64,000 nt of DNA from Chryseobacterium scophthalmum (lineage in GTDB: Bacteria; Bacteroidota; Bacteroidia; Flavobacteriales; Weeksellaceae). Shown here piece after piece: positions 1-9,734 of this stretch. The number at the start of each line of letters is the position of its first letter. Within the stretch, counting starts at the first letter, position 1. A program made the position numbers and the translations under genes. The DNA is taken from contig NZ_FSRQ01000001.1 in the NCBI RefSeq assembly GCF_900143185.1, positions 496,001-560,000 of the forward strand. Direction: 5' to 3'. The notes beneath the pieces were generated by a model that was not told where the DNA came from, ran no database searches, and was given only the letters and a program-made list of their open reading frames with translations.

Positions 1-1050
1 GCATTTATGTATGGAAGTATTTACCTGAATAAAGGTGAAGAAAAAGTAAGATTGGCGTTGATTGATAACGATGGAACTGCAATTTCCAGAACATTAACAC
101 AACAATTAAACTCGACTCCGATGATAGAAATTGTGCCGAGTTCAAATATTTCTGAAGCTCAGGAAATGATGTTTCAGGGAGAAGTCCAGGGCTATTTTTA
201 TATTCAGTCAGGTTTTGAAAAGAATATTTTTTCGTTGAAACAGACGAATGTGAATTTAGTTTTGAATGCTTCACGATTTTTACCCTCAAGCGATTTGCTG
301 AGTACCGCTACAAAAGTCTGTCTTACCGTTGGAGCAGGCGTAAGAAAAACATATTTTAATAAGCAGGGAATGGGGGAGGACGAGGCGATGAAAATGACCA
401 ATCCTATTAATATGGATTATCGACCGTTGTATAATTCCAGCATGACTTACGGTGCGTTTCTTTTGCCCGGTTTATTAGCGATTATTTTACAACAAACCCT
501 TTTGATTGGTGTTGCAGCAGCTTTTACATCAGAAAGAGAAGAGAAGAAATTATTAAATCTTTATCAAATTTCAAAGCAAAGCATTTCTAAAATGATTTTT
601 GGAAAAAGTCTGCTTTATTTTGTTGTATTTATGATTTTCGGGCTCTTCTTTTCAGTAGTGAATTTTTCAGTTTTTGATGTTGAGGTCAGAGGAAATTACT
701 TCGACCTTGCTGTTGTTTCTGCATTATTTATTGCAACGATCATTGTCTTTGGAATGCTGATTGGCAGTTTCTTTAAAACTAAACTTTTTGCATTTCAGGT
801 TTTGGTATTTTCGTCTTATCCTATTTTTTTAATTACGGGATATTCTATGCCTTATCAAGCATTGCCAAGATTTGTTCAGATTTTGTCTGATATGTTGCCA
901 ACTTCTCCGTTTCTCAAAACTTATATTTCGATTGTACAAGCAGGAGGTTCGCTTTCTGAGAATCTAAGTTCCATAATTCATTTGATTGTTTTATGGATTG
1001 TTTTTGAACTTCTTTTAATTCTTAGAATAAAATATTTAGTTAAAATATAA
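1..1050 (+). CDS. ABC-2 type transporter permease, 5' end outside window
   Basis: This is the membrane subunit of an ABC exporter of the ABC-2 family. The frame is open to the window edge and an in-frame codon precedes the first ATG at base 7, so the N-terminus, including the usual first membrane segment, is missing. From the ATG at base 7, residues 1-145 form a soluble extracytoplasmic domain. It is followed by five hydrophobic segments at about 148-172, 202-224, 232-256, 260-280 and 322-341, the normal ABC-2 arrangement. The ATPase partner should lie upstream, outside the window. The gene ends six bases before the converging sdhB. The substrate cannot be told from sequence; drug or polysaccharide export are both possible. 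Confidence 0.85.
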   Translation, partial: AFMYGSIYLNKGEEKVRLALIDNDGTAISRTLTQQLNSTPMIEIVPSSNISEAQEMMFQGEVQGYFYIQSGFEKNIFSLKQTNVNLVLNASRFLPSSDLLSTATKVCLTVGAGVRKTYFNKQGMGEDEAMKMTNPINMDYRPLYNSSMTYGAFLLPGLLAIILQQTLLIGVAAAFTSEREEKKLLNLYQISKQSISKMIFGKSLLYFVVFMIFGLFFSVVNFSVFDVEVRGNYFDLAVVSALFIATIIVFGMLIGSFFKTKLFAFQVLVFSSYPIFLITGYSMPYQALPRFVQILSDMLPTSPFLKTYISIVQAGGSLSENLSSIIHLIVLWIVFELLLILRIKYLVKI

Positions 1051-1056
1051 AGGTTT

Positions 1057-1806
1057 TTATTTCTTCCTAAAAAACAAAGCCCGACTGTATTCATAATTCA
1101 TTCTGGCAATATTTAAAACAGAAATTCCTTGTGGGCATTCCACTTCGCAAGCTTCGGTGTTGGAACAGTGCCCAAAATGCTCAGCATCCATTTGTTTTAC
1201 CATATTTAAAACACGATTACTTCGTTCTTCTTTTCCTTGTGGGAGCAATACCATATGCGTAATTTTTGCTGAAGTAAATAGAGCTGCACTTGCATTTTTA
1301 CAGGTTGCAACACAGGCTCCACAACCAATACAAGCAGCAGAATCAAAAGCTTCTTCGGCGGTTTGATGTGTAACAGCAATTGCAGTTGCATCAGGAGCTT
1401 GACCAGTATTAATGGAAACAAATCCACCGGAAGAAATAATTCTGTCGAAGGCAGAACGGTCAACTTTTAAATCTTTTTTTACCGGAAAAGCATCCGCTCG
1501 GAAAGGCTCAATCAAAACGGTTTCGCCATCTTTAAAAGAACGTAAATGAAGCTGACAGGTTGTTGTATTTTTTAACGGTCCGTGAGCCAAACCATTAATC
1601 ATCATTCCGCATTGTCCGCAGATCCCTTCTCGACAATCATGGTCAAATTCTACGGGTTCCTCGCCTTCAACGATTAGCTTTTCATTTAAAGTGTCCAACA
1701 TTTCAAGGAAAGACATATGAGGATTCAGCTCTTTTAAATCATAATTTACCAGTTTTCCTTCGCTCTTATTATTTTTCTGTCTCCATATTTTAAGGTGTAA
1801 ATCCAT
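1057..1806 (-). CDS. sdhB: Succinate dehydrogenase iron-sulfur subunit
   Basis: This is the electron-transfer subunit of succinate:quinone oxidoreductase (complex II). It carries electrons from the flavin in SdhA to the quinone site in SdhC, on the cytoplasmic face of the membrane. The 249 residues contain the plant-ferredoxin 2Fe-2S cysteines (C58, C63, C66, C84) and two C-terminal cysteine clusters (CIGCGACVATC at 159-169, then C214, C220 and C224) for the 4Fe-4S and 3Fe-4S centres. Length is typical. It is the last gene of the porin-transporter-sdhCAB operon, 116 bases after sdhA, and its stop codon nearly touches that of the converging ABC permease gene. Confidence 0.95.
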   Translation of the reverse strand: MDLHLKIWRQKNNKSEGKLVNYDLKELNPHMSFLEMLDTLNEKLIVEGEEPVEFDHDCREGICGQCGMMINGLAHGPLKNTTTCQLHLRSFKDGETVLIEPFRADAFPVKKDLKVDRSAFDRIISSGGFVSINTGQAPDATAIAVTHQTAEEAFDSAACIGCGACVATCKNASAALFTSAKITHMVLLPQGKEERSNRVLNMVKQMDAEHFGHCSNTEACEVECPQGISVLNIARMNYEYSRALFFRKK

Positions 1807-1922
1807 AATTTCTGTGTTTTTTGTAATCTTTAATTGTGATTAAGTTTTATATCAATGGCTTCTTTTCAATATCTTCACTTCAACCACTTGGCTCTTTTAA
1901 CTTTTACTTTTTTACTTCAATA

Positions 1923-3839
1923 TTATTTATAACTTCTTACAGTCGGTTGTATTTCTTCGAAAATTAAAGGCTCTTTAATCAATTCAGGCTCGTTATTTTC
2001 ACCTTTCCAGGCCCAAGCTGAGATGAACTGAAATTCACTATCATTTCTCAAGGCTTCTCCATCCTGAGTTTGGTATTCTTCACGAAAATGGGCACCACAA
2101 GATTCATTTCGGGTTAATGCATCATAACACATCAGTTCACCAATTTCAAAATAATCGGCAACACGACCTGCCTTTTCGAGTTCGCTATTCATGGTGTCGC
2201 CTTGTCCTGAAACTTTTACGTTTTTATAAAATTCTTGTTTTAATTTTCGTATTTCTTCGATGGCGTATTTTAAACCTTCTTCATTTCTCGCTAAGCCGCA
2301 GTAATCGTAAAGTAATTTACCTAAAGTTTTATGGAAATAATCGACTGTTTTTGTTCCATTAATGTTGATGAAACCTTCAATTTGTTGTTTAACTTGATTT
2401 TCTGCTTTATCAAATTCAATATTTTCGGTTGAAATTTTTCCGGTATGAATTTCATTGGATAAATAATTGGCAATCGTGTAAGGCGCAATAAAATAGCCAT
2501 CTACAGAAGCCTGAAGCAAAGAGTTGGCTCCCAATCGATTAGCTCCGTGGTCAGCAAAATTAGCTTCACCCAACGCAAATAATCCAGAAATGGTGGTCAT
2601 TAATTCATAATCTACCCAAAGTCCGCCCATCGAAAAGTGTGCGGAAGGGGAAATCATCATCGGTTCTTCGTAAGCATTGTAACCTGTGATTTTAAGATAC
2701 ATATCGAATAAATTTCCATATTTCTCCTGAATTTTTGCTTTTCCTTGCTCCTTTATGGCTTTAGAAAAATCAAGATATACGGCATTTTTTAAAGGTCCGA
2801 TTCCGAAACCTGCGTCAATTCTTTCTTTTGCAGCTCTTGATGAAATATCTCTTGGTGCTAAATTTCCAAAAGCTGGATAACGTCTTTCTAAATAATAATC
2901 TCTTTCATTTTCGGGAATGTCGTTACCTTTTCTGGTTTCATTTTCTTTTAGAGGAACCCAGATTCTTCCGTCATTTCTTAACGATTCAGACATTAAAGTT
3001 AATTTCGACTGATAATCTCCGGACTGTGGCAAAGAAGTAGGATGCACCTGAATCCAGCTTGGTGAAGCCATTAACGCTCCTTTTTTATGAGCCCGCCAAA
3101 TTGCAGAACCGTTGCAACCCATCGCCAAAGTTGACAAATAATAAATTTTTCCGTAACCACCTGTTGCTAAAACAACTGCGTGAGCGGCGTGTCTTTCAAT
3201 TTCTCCGGTGTCTAAATTTCTTACGATAATTCCTCTTGCTTTTCCGTCAATCGTAACCAAATCAAGCATTTCGTGTCTTGAAAATAACTGAACAGTTTTC
3301 TTTCCGACCTGTCGCATCAAAGCTTGATAAGCTCCCAGAAGTAATTGTTGTCCGGTTTGTCCTCTTGCGTAAAAAGTCCGGCTTACCTGAACGCCTCCGA
3401 AAGAACGGTTGTTCAAATAACCACCATATTCTCTTCCAAACGGAACGCCTTGCGCAACGGCTTGGTCGATAAGATTTAAAGAACATTCTGCCATTCGGTA
3501 AACATTGGCTTCACGGGCTCTGAAATCTCCACCTTTTAAGGTGTCTACGAACATTCTGTAAACACTGTCGCCATCGTTTTTATAATTTTTGGCAGCATTT
3601 ACGCCACCTTGAGCTGCAACAGAATGCGCTCTTCTTGGGCTGTCCTGAAAACAGAATGATTTTACGTTATAACCCATTTCTCCCAAAGATGCAGCAATAG
3701 AACTTCCCGCTAAACCTGTTCCGACAACGATAACTTCTAACTTTTTTCGGTTAGCTGGATTGACTAGCTTGGCTTTCTTTTTATAATTGTCCCATTTTTG
3801 TTCTAAAGAACCTTCCGGTATTTTTGAATCTAAAATCAT
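1923..3839 (-). CDS. sdhA: Succinate dehydrogenase flavoprotein subunit
   Basis: This is the catalytic subunit that oxidises succinate to fumarate using covalently bound FAD. The dinucleotide-binding motif GTGLAG sits near residue 40. The flavinylation motif HSVAAQGG follows, with H72 as the likely FAD-linked histidine. The substrate-site segments [11 protein letters not shown] and PRDISSR are present. At 638 residues it matches the long B-type SdhA/FrdA of Bacteroidota and epsilonproteobacteria. It starts 11 bases after the sdhC stop, consistent with co-transcription. Sequence alone cannot exclude operation as a fumarate reductase under low oxygen, because B-type enzymes can run in both directions. 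Confidence 0.95.
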   Translation of the reverse strand: MILDSKIPEGSLEQKWDNYKKKAKLVNPANRKKLEVIVVGTGLAGSSIAASLGEMGYNVKSFCFQDSPRRAHSVAAQGGVNAAKNYKNDGDSVYRMFVDTLKGGDFRAREANVYRMAECSLNLIDQAVAQGVPFGREYGGYLNNRSFGGVQVSRTFYARGQTGQQLLLGAYQALMRQVGKKTVQLFSRHEMLDLVTIDGKARGIIVRNLDTGEIERHAAHAVVLATGGYGKIYYLSTLAMGCNGSAIWRAHKKGALMASPSWIQVHPTSLPQSGDYQSKLTLMSESLRNDGRIWVPLKENETRKGNDIPENERDYYLERRYPAFGNLAPRDISSRAAKERIDAGFGIGPLKNAVYLDFSKAIKEQGKAKIQEKYGNLFDMYLKITGYNAYEEPMMISPSAHFSMGGLWVDYELMTTISGLFALGEANFADHGANRLGANSLLQASVDGYFIAPYTIANYLSNEIHTGKISTENIEFDKAENQVKQQIEGFININGTKTVDYFHKTLGKLLYDYCGLARNEEGLKYAIEEIRKLKQEFYKNVKVSGQGDTMNSELEKAGRVADYFEIGELMCYDALTRNESCGAHFREEYQTQDGEALRNDSEFQFISAWAWKGENNEPELIKEPLIFEEIQPTVRSYK

Positions 3840-3850
3840 AGTTTCTCAAT

Positions 3851-4507
3851 TTAATTGGCGGTGAAGAATACATAAATTGGCATCAAAGCAAACCCAACAC
3901 TGATGATAATTGAATAAGCAATTCCGATGTTTTTAAACCATTTTACAAACTTCGGATGATATAGTCCTAAGGTTCTGACAGCGCTGTAAATTCCATGAAT
4001 TAAATGATAGCACAACGCAATCATCGACAAAACATAAATAATCACATACCACCATTCTTTAAAAACAGTTACGACCAGAATGTAAAGGTCTTTATTTCCA
4101 TTTTCATCCAAAGGAGGATTCCCGAATTTGTAAACATACCAGAAATTCTGAAAGTGAATAACTAGGAAAATCAATAGTAATGTTCCCAAAACTCCCATAT
4201 TTCGGGATGCCCATTTACTGGCTCTTCCGCGTCTGTCAGCTTGATAATTTCCGCCAGATTTTTTATTTTTCAACGTAATTATTAATCCATCCACTGCATG
4301 AAGAATGATACTTGCATACAAAACGTAGGAAACTATTTTGATGATAATATTTCCCGAAAGAAAATGTGAATAGGCATTAAACTGAAGATGCGCCTGTTCC
4401 TGTGGTAAAAACAGTTGAAGATTTCCCAAGAAGTGAATCAACAGAAATAAGCTCAGGAAAAGCCCTGTAAGACACATCAGCATTTTTCTTGATAAGGTTG
4501 ACAGCAT
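3851..4507 (-). CDS. sdhC: Succinate dehydrogenase cytochrome b subunit (B-type)
   Basis: This is the single membrane anchor of B-type complex II. It holds two haem b groups and the quinone site, and several membrane-embedded histidines are visible. Five hydrophobic helices are visible. I place the start at 4507 (MLSTLSRK), giving 218 residues, the usual size for this family. The frame stays open upstream to ATGs at 4570 and 4633, but those starts would add a hydrophilic extension, and the 4633 start would overlap the upstream transporter gene by 28 bases. The following sdhA begins 11 bases downstream. Only one membrane subunit is encoded, as expected for Bacteroidota. Confidence 0.9.
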   Translation of the reverse strand: MLSTLSRKMLMCLTGLFLSLFLLIHFLGNLQLFLPQEQAHLQFNAYSHFLSGNIIIKIVSYVLYASIILHAVDGLIITLKNKKSGGNYQADRRGRASKWASRNMGVLGTLLLIFLVIHFQNFWYVYKFGNPPLDENGNKDLYILVVTVFKEWWYVIIYVLSMIALCYHLIHGIYSAVRTLGLYHPKFVKWFKNIGIAYSIIISVGFALMPIYVFFTAN

Positions 4508-4605
4508 ATTTTTTTGTTTTGTTAATGAGGATAGATGTGGGAAGAGGAAGGTTTTAAATTCATTTTTCATGAACTTCCAGCCTCGTGCTTCAATCTTTAA
4601 ACTTT

Positions 4606-6036
4606 TTAATAGTATCCTAATATTTTCATCCAAAGTCCGCCGATTCCCATGTAGATAATCAACAGGACAACTCCTATTTCGAGACCTCTAAGCCACCAAG
4701 ATTTTAAATCTACATATCCGCTTCCGAAAAATACAGGAGCCGGACCGTGACCGTAATGCGTCAACACACCATAAATTGAGCCCATAAAACCAAGCATCAT
4801 CGCCAACAACATCGGAGGAATTCCTACCGCAACACCAACACTTAATAAAGCAGCGTACATTGCAGCAACGTGAGCGGTGGCACTTGCAAAAATATAATGG
4901 CTGAAGAAATAAACGAGAATAATCACCGGAAAAGCAAGTGTCCAAGTCATATCACCGATTTTCACTTTAATTAAATCACTAAACCAGCCGATAAATCCTA
5001 ATTCGTTGAGTGAACTTGCCATCATCACCAACACCGCAAACCACACAATCGTGTCCCAAGCTCCTTTTTCCGACTTTACATCTTCCCAAGTTAAAACAGA
5101 GGTTAATAAAAGTAGTGTTAACCCAATGAAAGCTGTTGTTGTAGCGTCAATTGAAAGAGCTCCTCCAAAAATCCAAAGGCCTAATAAAATGAAAAATGCC
5201 AACAACATTAACCATTCATCTTTAGAAATCGGGCCCATTTCTTTTAATTTTTGTGCTGCCATTTTCGGAGCATCACCAGTTTTCTTTAATTCAGGCGGAT
5301 ATAATTTGTATAAAACCAAAGGAACGACAAAGAAAGCGACCAATCCCGGAACGAAACCTGCTGCAGCCCAAGACATCCAAGTAATGTTGATTCCTAAATT
5401 GGCTGCGAATTTCTGACACATGGGATTACTCGCAGTTCCCGTCAAAAACATGGAAGAAGCGATGAGATTCATATAATAACTATTCAATGTCAAATAAGAA
5501 CCTAATTTTCTATGAGTCTCGGGTTTATCAGGAACCGAATCAAAACTTATTGCCATCGATTTCATAATCGGATAAATAATTCCGCCACCTCTTGCTGTAT
5601 TACTAGGAATTGCAGGAGCCAGACAAACGTCTGCCAAACCCAATCCGTAAGCTAAACCCAAAGAACTTTTCCCGAAAACTCTGATGAATAAAAAAGCGAT
5701 TCTGTTTCCCAAACCCGTTTTGATAAATCCTCTTGCGATAAAGAATGAAATTCCAATCAGCCAGATTACTTTGTCTCCAAAACCGGAAAGTGCTTTTGTT
5801 ATTGATTTTCCGGCATCTCCCGGAGCAACAACCTGCGTCAAAGCGGTAAATCCGATGGCCATCATACACATGGTTCCCATTGGAGCTGCTTTAAGGATGA
5901 TTCCTAAAATGGTAGCTGCAAAAATTGCAAACAGGTGCCATGCATTTTGGGCAACGCCTTCCGGAGCGGGAATAAACCAGATAATAAGCGCAACCGCAAA
6001 TGTGATGGCGACCGCTTTAATGTTAATCTCTTTCAT
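4606..6036 (-). CDS. DASS (SLC13) family dicarboxylate/anion transporter
   Basis: This is a polytopic inner-membrane transporter of the divalent anion:sodium symporter family, closest in look to the CitT/TtdT and plastid 2-oxoglutarate/malate translocator branch. The two diagnostic Ser-Asn-Thr type hairpin motifs are present (PSNTARGGG at 144-152 and TGTASNP at 199-205), and about 12-14 hydrophobic segments run through 476 residues. Family knowledge says such proteins move succinate, malate, fumarate, citrate or 2-oxoglutarate. Its position between an outer-membrane porin and sdhCAB makes succinate or a related C4-dicarboxylate the best guess. Direction (import with sodium or exchange) is not shown by the sequence. 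Confidence 0.88.
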   Translation of the reverse strand: MKEINIKAVAITFAVALIIWFIPAPEGVAQNAWHLFAIFAATILGIILKAAPMGTMCMMAIGFTALTQVVAPGDAGKSITKALSGFGDKVIWLIGISFFIARGFIKTGLGNRIAFLFIRVFGKSSLGLAYGLGLADVCLAPAIPSNTARGGGIIYPIMKSMAISFDSVPDKPETHRKLGSYLTLNSYYMNLIASSMFLTGTASNPMCQKFAANLGINITWMSWAAAGFVPGLVAFFVVPLVLYKLYPPELKKTGDAPKMAAQKLKEMGPISKDEWLMLLAFFILLGLWIFGGALSIDATTTAFIGLTLLLLTSVLTWEDVKSEKGAWDTIVWFAVLVMMASSLNELGFIGWFSDLIKVKIGDMTWTLAFPVIILVYFFSHYIFASATAHVAAMYAALLSVGVAVGIPPMLLAMMLGFMGSIYGVLTHYGHGPAPVFFGSGYVDLKSWWLRGLEIGVVLLIIYMGIGGLWMKILGYY

Positions 6037-6054
6037 AATAGTTAGTTTTACGGA

Positions 6055-7209
6055 TTAAAATCTACTTTGGACTTGAACTATGAATAAATTATTGTTGTAT
6101 TGAGAGGTATTTTCTACCTGATTTTTGTATCGGTCGAACTGCATTCCGAGTTGAATTCTGGCGCCATAATTTTTAAGAAACTCCAAACCGAACATTGGGG
6201 TAACCGTTTGTCTAGGATTTGAATTTAACCTAAAATTGGTATCTAAATATTCGTAACGGCAAGATAATTCGAAAGCGCTTAAATTTTTGTGATTGATCTC
6301 GTATCGTAAATTGGGAAGAAAATAAGCTCCACGAATTAGATACTCATCGGGATTTGAAGGTCTTAATTCTGGCGTGACCGCAAAATATAAAGGATGATTG
6401 GTTGCCTGCTTTCCTTCCAGCTGCATATCGAGGCTCCATTTTGAATCGAAATTAATTAATGAGCTTAAATCTACACCTACAGCGTAAATTTTCTTGCCAA
6501 AAGCATCACCTACACCACCATTTAGACCAACATTAAAATTATATTTTTTAGCCAAGCCAAAAACCAATCTTGTAGAATATTGTTTGCCGTCATTATTATC
6601 ATTCACCTGATTTTTACCATTTCCATTCACTACAGAAACAGCATATTGAAACGGTATATTTCCTAACTCAACCTGACCTGTTGCTGACATTCCGATTTGA
6701 AAACTTGTCCAGCCTAATTTTCCAAATTCGGTGTATTGATTTGACCAGTCCAGAGATTTAATAATATCGATAGGGTAGGTTTCTTCAATACCGAACCAAG
6801 GTCTGAACTGCCCAACAGTAAGTGCAAGTTTTGAATTGAAAGTATATTTTAAATAGGCATTTTCGAGAACTCTGGACTTAGGGTCATTTTTAAAATCTGC
6901 AAGATTCGCCAATGCCACCACTTCGGTACGTTTGCTAATTTGCGCACGAACCTGAACCCTCATATATTTCACCATGAAATTATTATTGGTTCCCGAACCG
7001 TCGGAATGATGCAGCCCATTAACATCAACATCTTTGCTCGTACCGACCAAATAGCGCGCCTGAAAGAGACCTTTAATTTGAAGTTGAGGGTATTTTACAG
7101 GGTCTTCCGATTGTGTTTTTATAGAGTCGGGGACTTGTGCGGTCAAAACCAAACTGAATAGTGTGAAAGATAAAAGCAGATGCTTTTTTACGGTTAAAAA
7201 AGTACTCAT
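6055..7209 (-). CDS. Outer-membrane porin, phosphate-selective (OprO/OprP) type
   Basis: This is a 384-residue beta-barrel porin with an N-terminal signal peptide (about residues 1-24, ending TAQ) and the alternating-residue strands of the phosphate-selective porin O/P family. The ENAYLKY and VGQFRPWFG segments are hallmark family features. It ends with an aromatic C-terminal residue (F), as expected for barrel assembly. It is the first gene of the operon with a dicarboxylate transporter and succinate dehydrogenase, so it probably passes organic anions rather than phosphate; that is inference from context. The promoter candidate at 7349-7377 lies about 130 bases upstream. Confidence 0.85.
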   Translation of the reverse strand: MSTFLTVKKHLLLSFTLFSLVLTAQVPDSIKTQSEDPVKYPQLQIKGLFQARYLVGTSKDVDVNGLHHSDGSGTNNNFMVKYMRVQVRAQISKRTEVVALANLADFKNDPKSRVLENAYLKYTFNSKLALTVGQFRPWFGIEETYPIDIIKSLDWSNQYTEFGKLGWTSFQIGMSATGQVELGNIPFQYAVSVVNGNGKNQVNDNNDGKQYSTRLVFGLAKKYNFNVGLNGGVGDAFGKKIYAVGVDLSSLINFDSKWSLDMQLEGKQATNHPLYFAVTPELRPSNPDEYLIRGAYFLPNLRYEINHKNLSAFELSCRYEYLDTNFRLNSNPRQTVTPMFGLEFLKNYGARIQLGMQFDRYKNQVENTSQYNNNLFIVQVQSRF

Positions 7210-7620
7210 TTTCTTATAATGTTTCTTGGTGTGTTAGCTTTTTTTAACAATCCTAAATAGGAAGACTGTTAAATTACCTTAAAATTAAGAAAATAAATAC
7301 TAATAATCACGCTGTTTGGATTAATAATGGTTTAAATTTCAACTTGTGCAAATTTATTCTGACTTTATTTGAATCAACCCTTATTTATAACAATCATTGA
7401 ATAAAGTAATTATGTTGGAAAACTAGTGAAAATTTCCTGTATAAATATTATAATTGATTGCATAGTATAATTGCTCCCGAAACGGCGAAATGATATTTTA
7501 ATAAATTAAATATAAAAGTTTTTCTTTGGAAGTAGTTTTAAGTTTGTGTAGAATATATTTTAATTTAGTTAATCTAAAAAATTACTATTCATGAATTTTG
7601 ATGAGGTTTTCTTTTTTATA
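7210..7620. other. Intergenic region upstream of porin operon
   Basis: This is a 411-base gene-free stretch that is very AT-rich. It contains the minus-strand promoter candidate for the porin-DASS-sdh operon (separate entry). I found no convincing open reading frame, terminator hairpin or RNA gene in the rest. Confidence 0.6.
7349..7377 (-). promoter_or_regulatory. Bacteroidota-type promoter for porin-DASS-sdhCAB operon
   Basis: On the minus strand a TTG (7377-7375) is followed after 18 bases by TAAATTTG (7356-7349), an exact fit to the Bacteroidota -7 element TAnnTTTG with a -33 TTG at suitable spacing. The predicted transcription start near 7343 would give a leader of about 130 bases before the porin ATG at 7209. 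The assignment is by motif and position only. Confidence 0.5.
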
Positions 7621-8238
7621 TCAAAGATTCGACATCTGAATTTGATTATCAAACTCATTAATAATTTCTGAAAGCTGTAAATGTAATTCTGATTTATCTA
7701 TTTCTAAAGAAGCAGGCTTTGAGTTTTCAAATTCTTTTTTATTATTAAATCTGGGCCAAAAAATAGCTTCATAATAATAGTTCCATAATTTCTGTATAGA
7801 AGATTGGCTTTCAAACGTTAATAAAAAATTGTTTTTCTCGTCTTGTCTTGCATAATCTCCAAAAAGATTAATATAGTTAGTGAAAAGCTCTATAACATCT
7901 ATTGAAAAATTATTTTGTTCGATTTGGTCCAGAAGAAATTTTATATCATAAAAATTGTCTTCAGTTGAGTCGTTATTAATTTCCTCATTAAGCCAGGAAA
8001 TTACTCTTTCATAATTTTCAATTTCCTTTTTTTTATTTATAATTTCAAGTTCAATATTTTCAATATTTTTTGATGAGAAAATTTTACCATTTTCAAAAGT
8101 TAATAACTTATCTGTGCTTTCTGCGTCGTTATCAGTAAACCAGACCAAATAAATTCCATCAACAAAATTTGGTGAAATATATTTAATGATCCAAGCTGTA
8201 AATTTTTCGTCTAACTTATTCTGAAGTATTGTTGTCAT
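7621..8238 (-). CDS. Hypothetical protein, 205 aa
   Basis: I do not recognise this protein. It has 205 residues and is acidic and asparagine/glutamate-rich, with no signal peptide or membrane segment, so it is probably cytoplasmic and helical. There are no obvious catalytic motifs; a segment around WFTDNDAES is the only distinctive patch. It lies alone in direction with the secreted-protein genes to the right, separated by about 95 bases from the next stop. The frame is long and clean and starts at ATG 8238, so it is likely a real gene. Confidence 0.6.
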   Translation of the reverse strand: MTTILQNKLDEKFTAWIIKYISPNFVDGIYLVWFTDNDAESTDKLLTFENGKIFSSKNIENIELEIINKKKEIENYERVISWLNEEINNDSTEDNFYDIKFLLDQIEQNNFSIDVIELFTNYINLFGDYARQDEKNNFLLTFESQSSIQKLWNYYYEAIFWPRFNNKKEFENSKPASLEIDKSELHLQLSEIINEFDNQIQMSNL

Positions 8239-8333
8239 CGATTTTCGACTGAATTTTGGGAAGTTGCTTTCTGAAATTAAAATTAATTAAAAGAATTGTT
8301 TCTAAATTTTTCTTTTCACCTAGCTAACTAAAT

Positions 8334-9221
8334 TTATTTAAGCTTCATTATTTTTTCTAAAAGAGGAGGGAGCTTCGTTTCAGGATTGATTTGATCGTTG
8401 TTCCAAAAACTCATTACACAGCTTACATTTTTATTTCTTATGTTTTCAGCAATGTAATAAACAGTTAAGTTTTTTCCGCTCGACATTCCTGCCAAAGCAG
8501 AGGCAATTCCTGTAAAATCATAGATTACTTTTTTGGCTTTAGTCTGTACTCCTTCAAATTCTACATCGATGATTTCTTCTGAAGCTACCTTTCCACCTTT
8601 TTTAGATTTTGTAATATTTAATTGATTTTCAATAGCTTCTTTAGCACTCTCTAAATCTCTATGAACAGACCAGTTCATTTCTCCTAAATAAGGACATTGA
8701 ACGGTATTGAGAAAAGTCCAGTAACAGCTGTTTCCAAGTTCTATTTTTCTTCCGGCAAAATTGATTGAAGTGATTTTCATCGGAACAAAATTTTCTTGAG
8801 GAATTTTATTTTCAATAATTAAGTTGACCATTTTCTCCTCTGTTTCTTTATCTGTTTTTCCGTTTTTAATAAACCAAATTACAGAAACTGTTTTGTCTGG
8901 ATTTTCAATAAAATAATAATTATTGGTTTGAAAATTATTGTCAGCTATTTTTTGCTGTTTAGAAATAAATAAATTGTTGAATTTGATTTGATCGTCTTTT
9001 GTTTTTACATCCGAATCTGTAATTTGATGTTTTCTGAAAACTTTTTTTAGACCTTTCTCGTCGAAAGAATTATTAAATTTTTCGCTGGTAATACTGTATC
9101 CATCAATATTGTACCATATTTTTCCGTTGTTGTTCAGCGCAGAAAGTCTTCCAAGAACATTATTTTCTTGTGAAAAACAAACTGAAAAAATAAGGATGAA
9201 GAAAAGATTTAATGCTTTCAT
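8334..9221 (-). CDS. Secreted hypothetical protein, 295 aa
   Basis: A short hydrophobic leader ending CFSQ (about residues 1-18) predicts export. The mature part is lysine-rich without a membrane segment or lipobox. I cannot name the family. It begins one base after the stop of the small lipoprotein gene at 9223-9603, so the two are almost certainly co-transcribed and translationally coupled. They may act together at the envelope. No enzyme motif is visible. Confidence 0.65.
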   Translation of the reverse strand: MKALNLFFILIFSVCFSQENNVLGRLSALNNNGKIWYNIDGYSITSEKFNNSFDEKGLKKVFRKHQITDSDVKTKDDQIKFNNLFISKQQKIADNNFQTNNYYFIENPDKTVSVIWFIKNGKTDKETEEKMVNLIIENKIPQENFVPMKITSINFAGRKIELGNSCYWTFLNTVQCPYLGEMNWSVHRDLESAKEAIENQLNITKSKKGGKVASEEIIDVEFEGVQTKAKKVIYDFTGIASALAGMSSGKNLTVYYIAENIRNKNVSCVMSFWNNDQINPETKLPPLLEKIMKLK

Positions 9222-9222
9222 T

Positions 9223-9603
9223 TTATTTGTTTAAAGTGAATGTATAAATAACAACATTTTCCTTGATGTATTTTTTCCAGTTCTGAGGATTTTTAGCATC
9301 ATTTAATTCTACGTTTTCCGGAGGAAAAACATTGAAAGTGGGGAACATATGTTGCGGATTTTCATAATCTTTTTTAAAGCTCGTTCTGATTATCAGAATA
9401 CTGTCATTCGGTTTTACTTGGAAATTATTTTTAACTTCATACCTTCCCATCGACATTGAATTTTTAAAAATTCCGGCTTCAAAAGAAATATTTTTTTCAG
9501 ATGTGTTTTTTGCATAAAATGCTGTATCGGCATAATTTCCATTAATTGCTCCACAACTAATCAGCATAAAAACTAAAGAACAAGTGAATACGTATTTTTT
9601 CAT
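9223..9603 (-). CDS. Small putative lipoprotein, 126 aa
   Basis: The N-terminus has a positively charged start, a hydrophobic stretch and the lipobox LISC, with C17 as the probable lipidation site. The mature protein is about 110 residues and predicted to be mostly beta structure. The family is not recognised. Its gene is immediately upstream of the secreted-protein gene at 8334-9221, with a single base between stop and start, which indicates one transcript. Confidence 0.65.
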   Translation of the reverse strand: MKKYVFTCSLVFMLISCGAINGNYADTAFYAKNTSEKNISFEAGIFKNSMSMGRYEVKNNFQVKPNDSILIIRTSFKKDYENPQHMFPTFNVFPPENVELNDAKNPQNWKKYIKENVVIYTFTLNK

Positions 9604-9734
9604 TTTAAATGTTTTTTATGATTACTATTTTAATATTTTGCTTTTGGGTGAATTTTCAAAACTAAAAGGTTAACCTAAAATAGAAAATTCCAGTTGAAAC
9701 ATAAATTTGTAGATTTTCATACTTTAGCAGAGGT

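Noticed and set aside
5006..5416. 136-residue plus-strand frame
   Set aside because: It lies antisense inside the DASS transporter gene, whose coding signature is unambiguous; it is a mirror frame without recognisable features.
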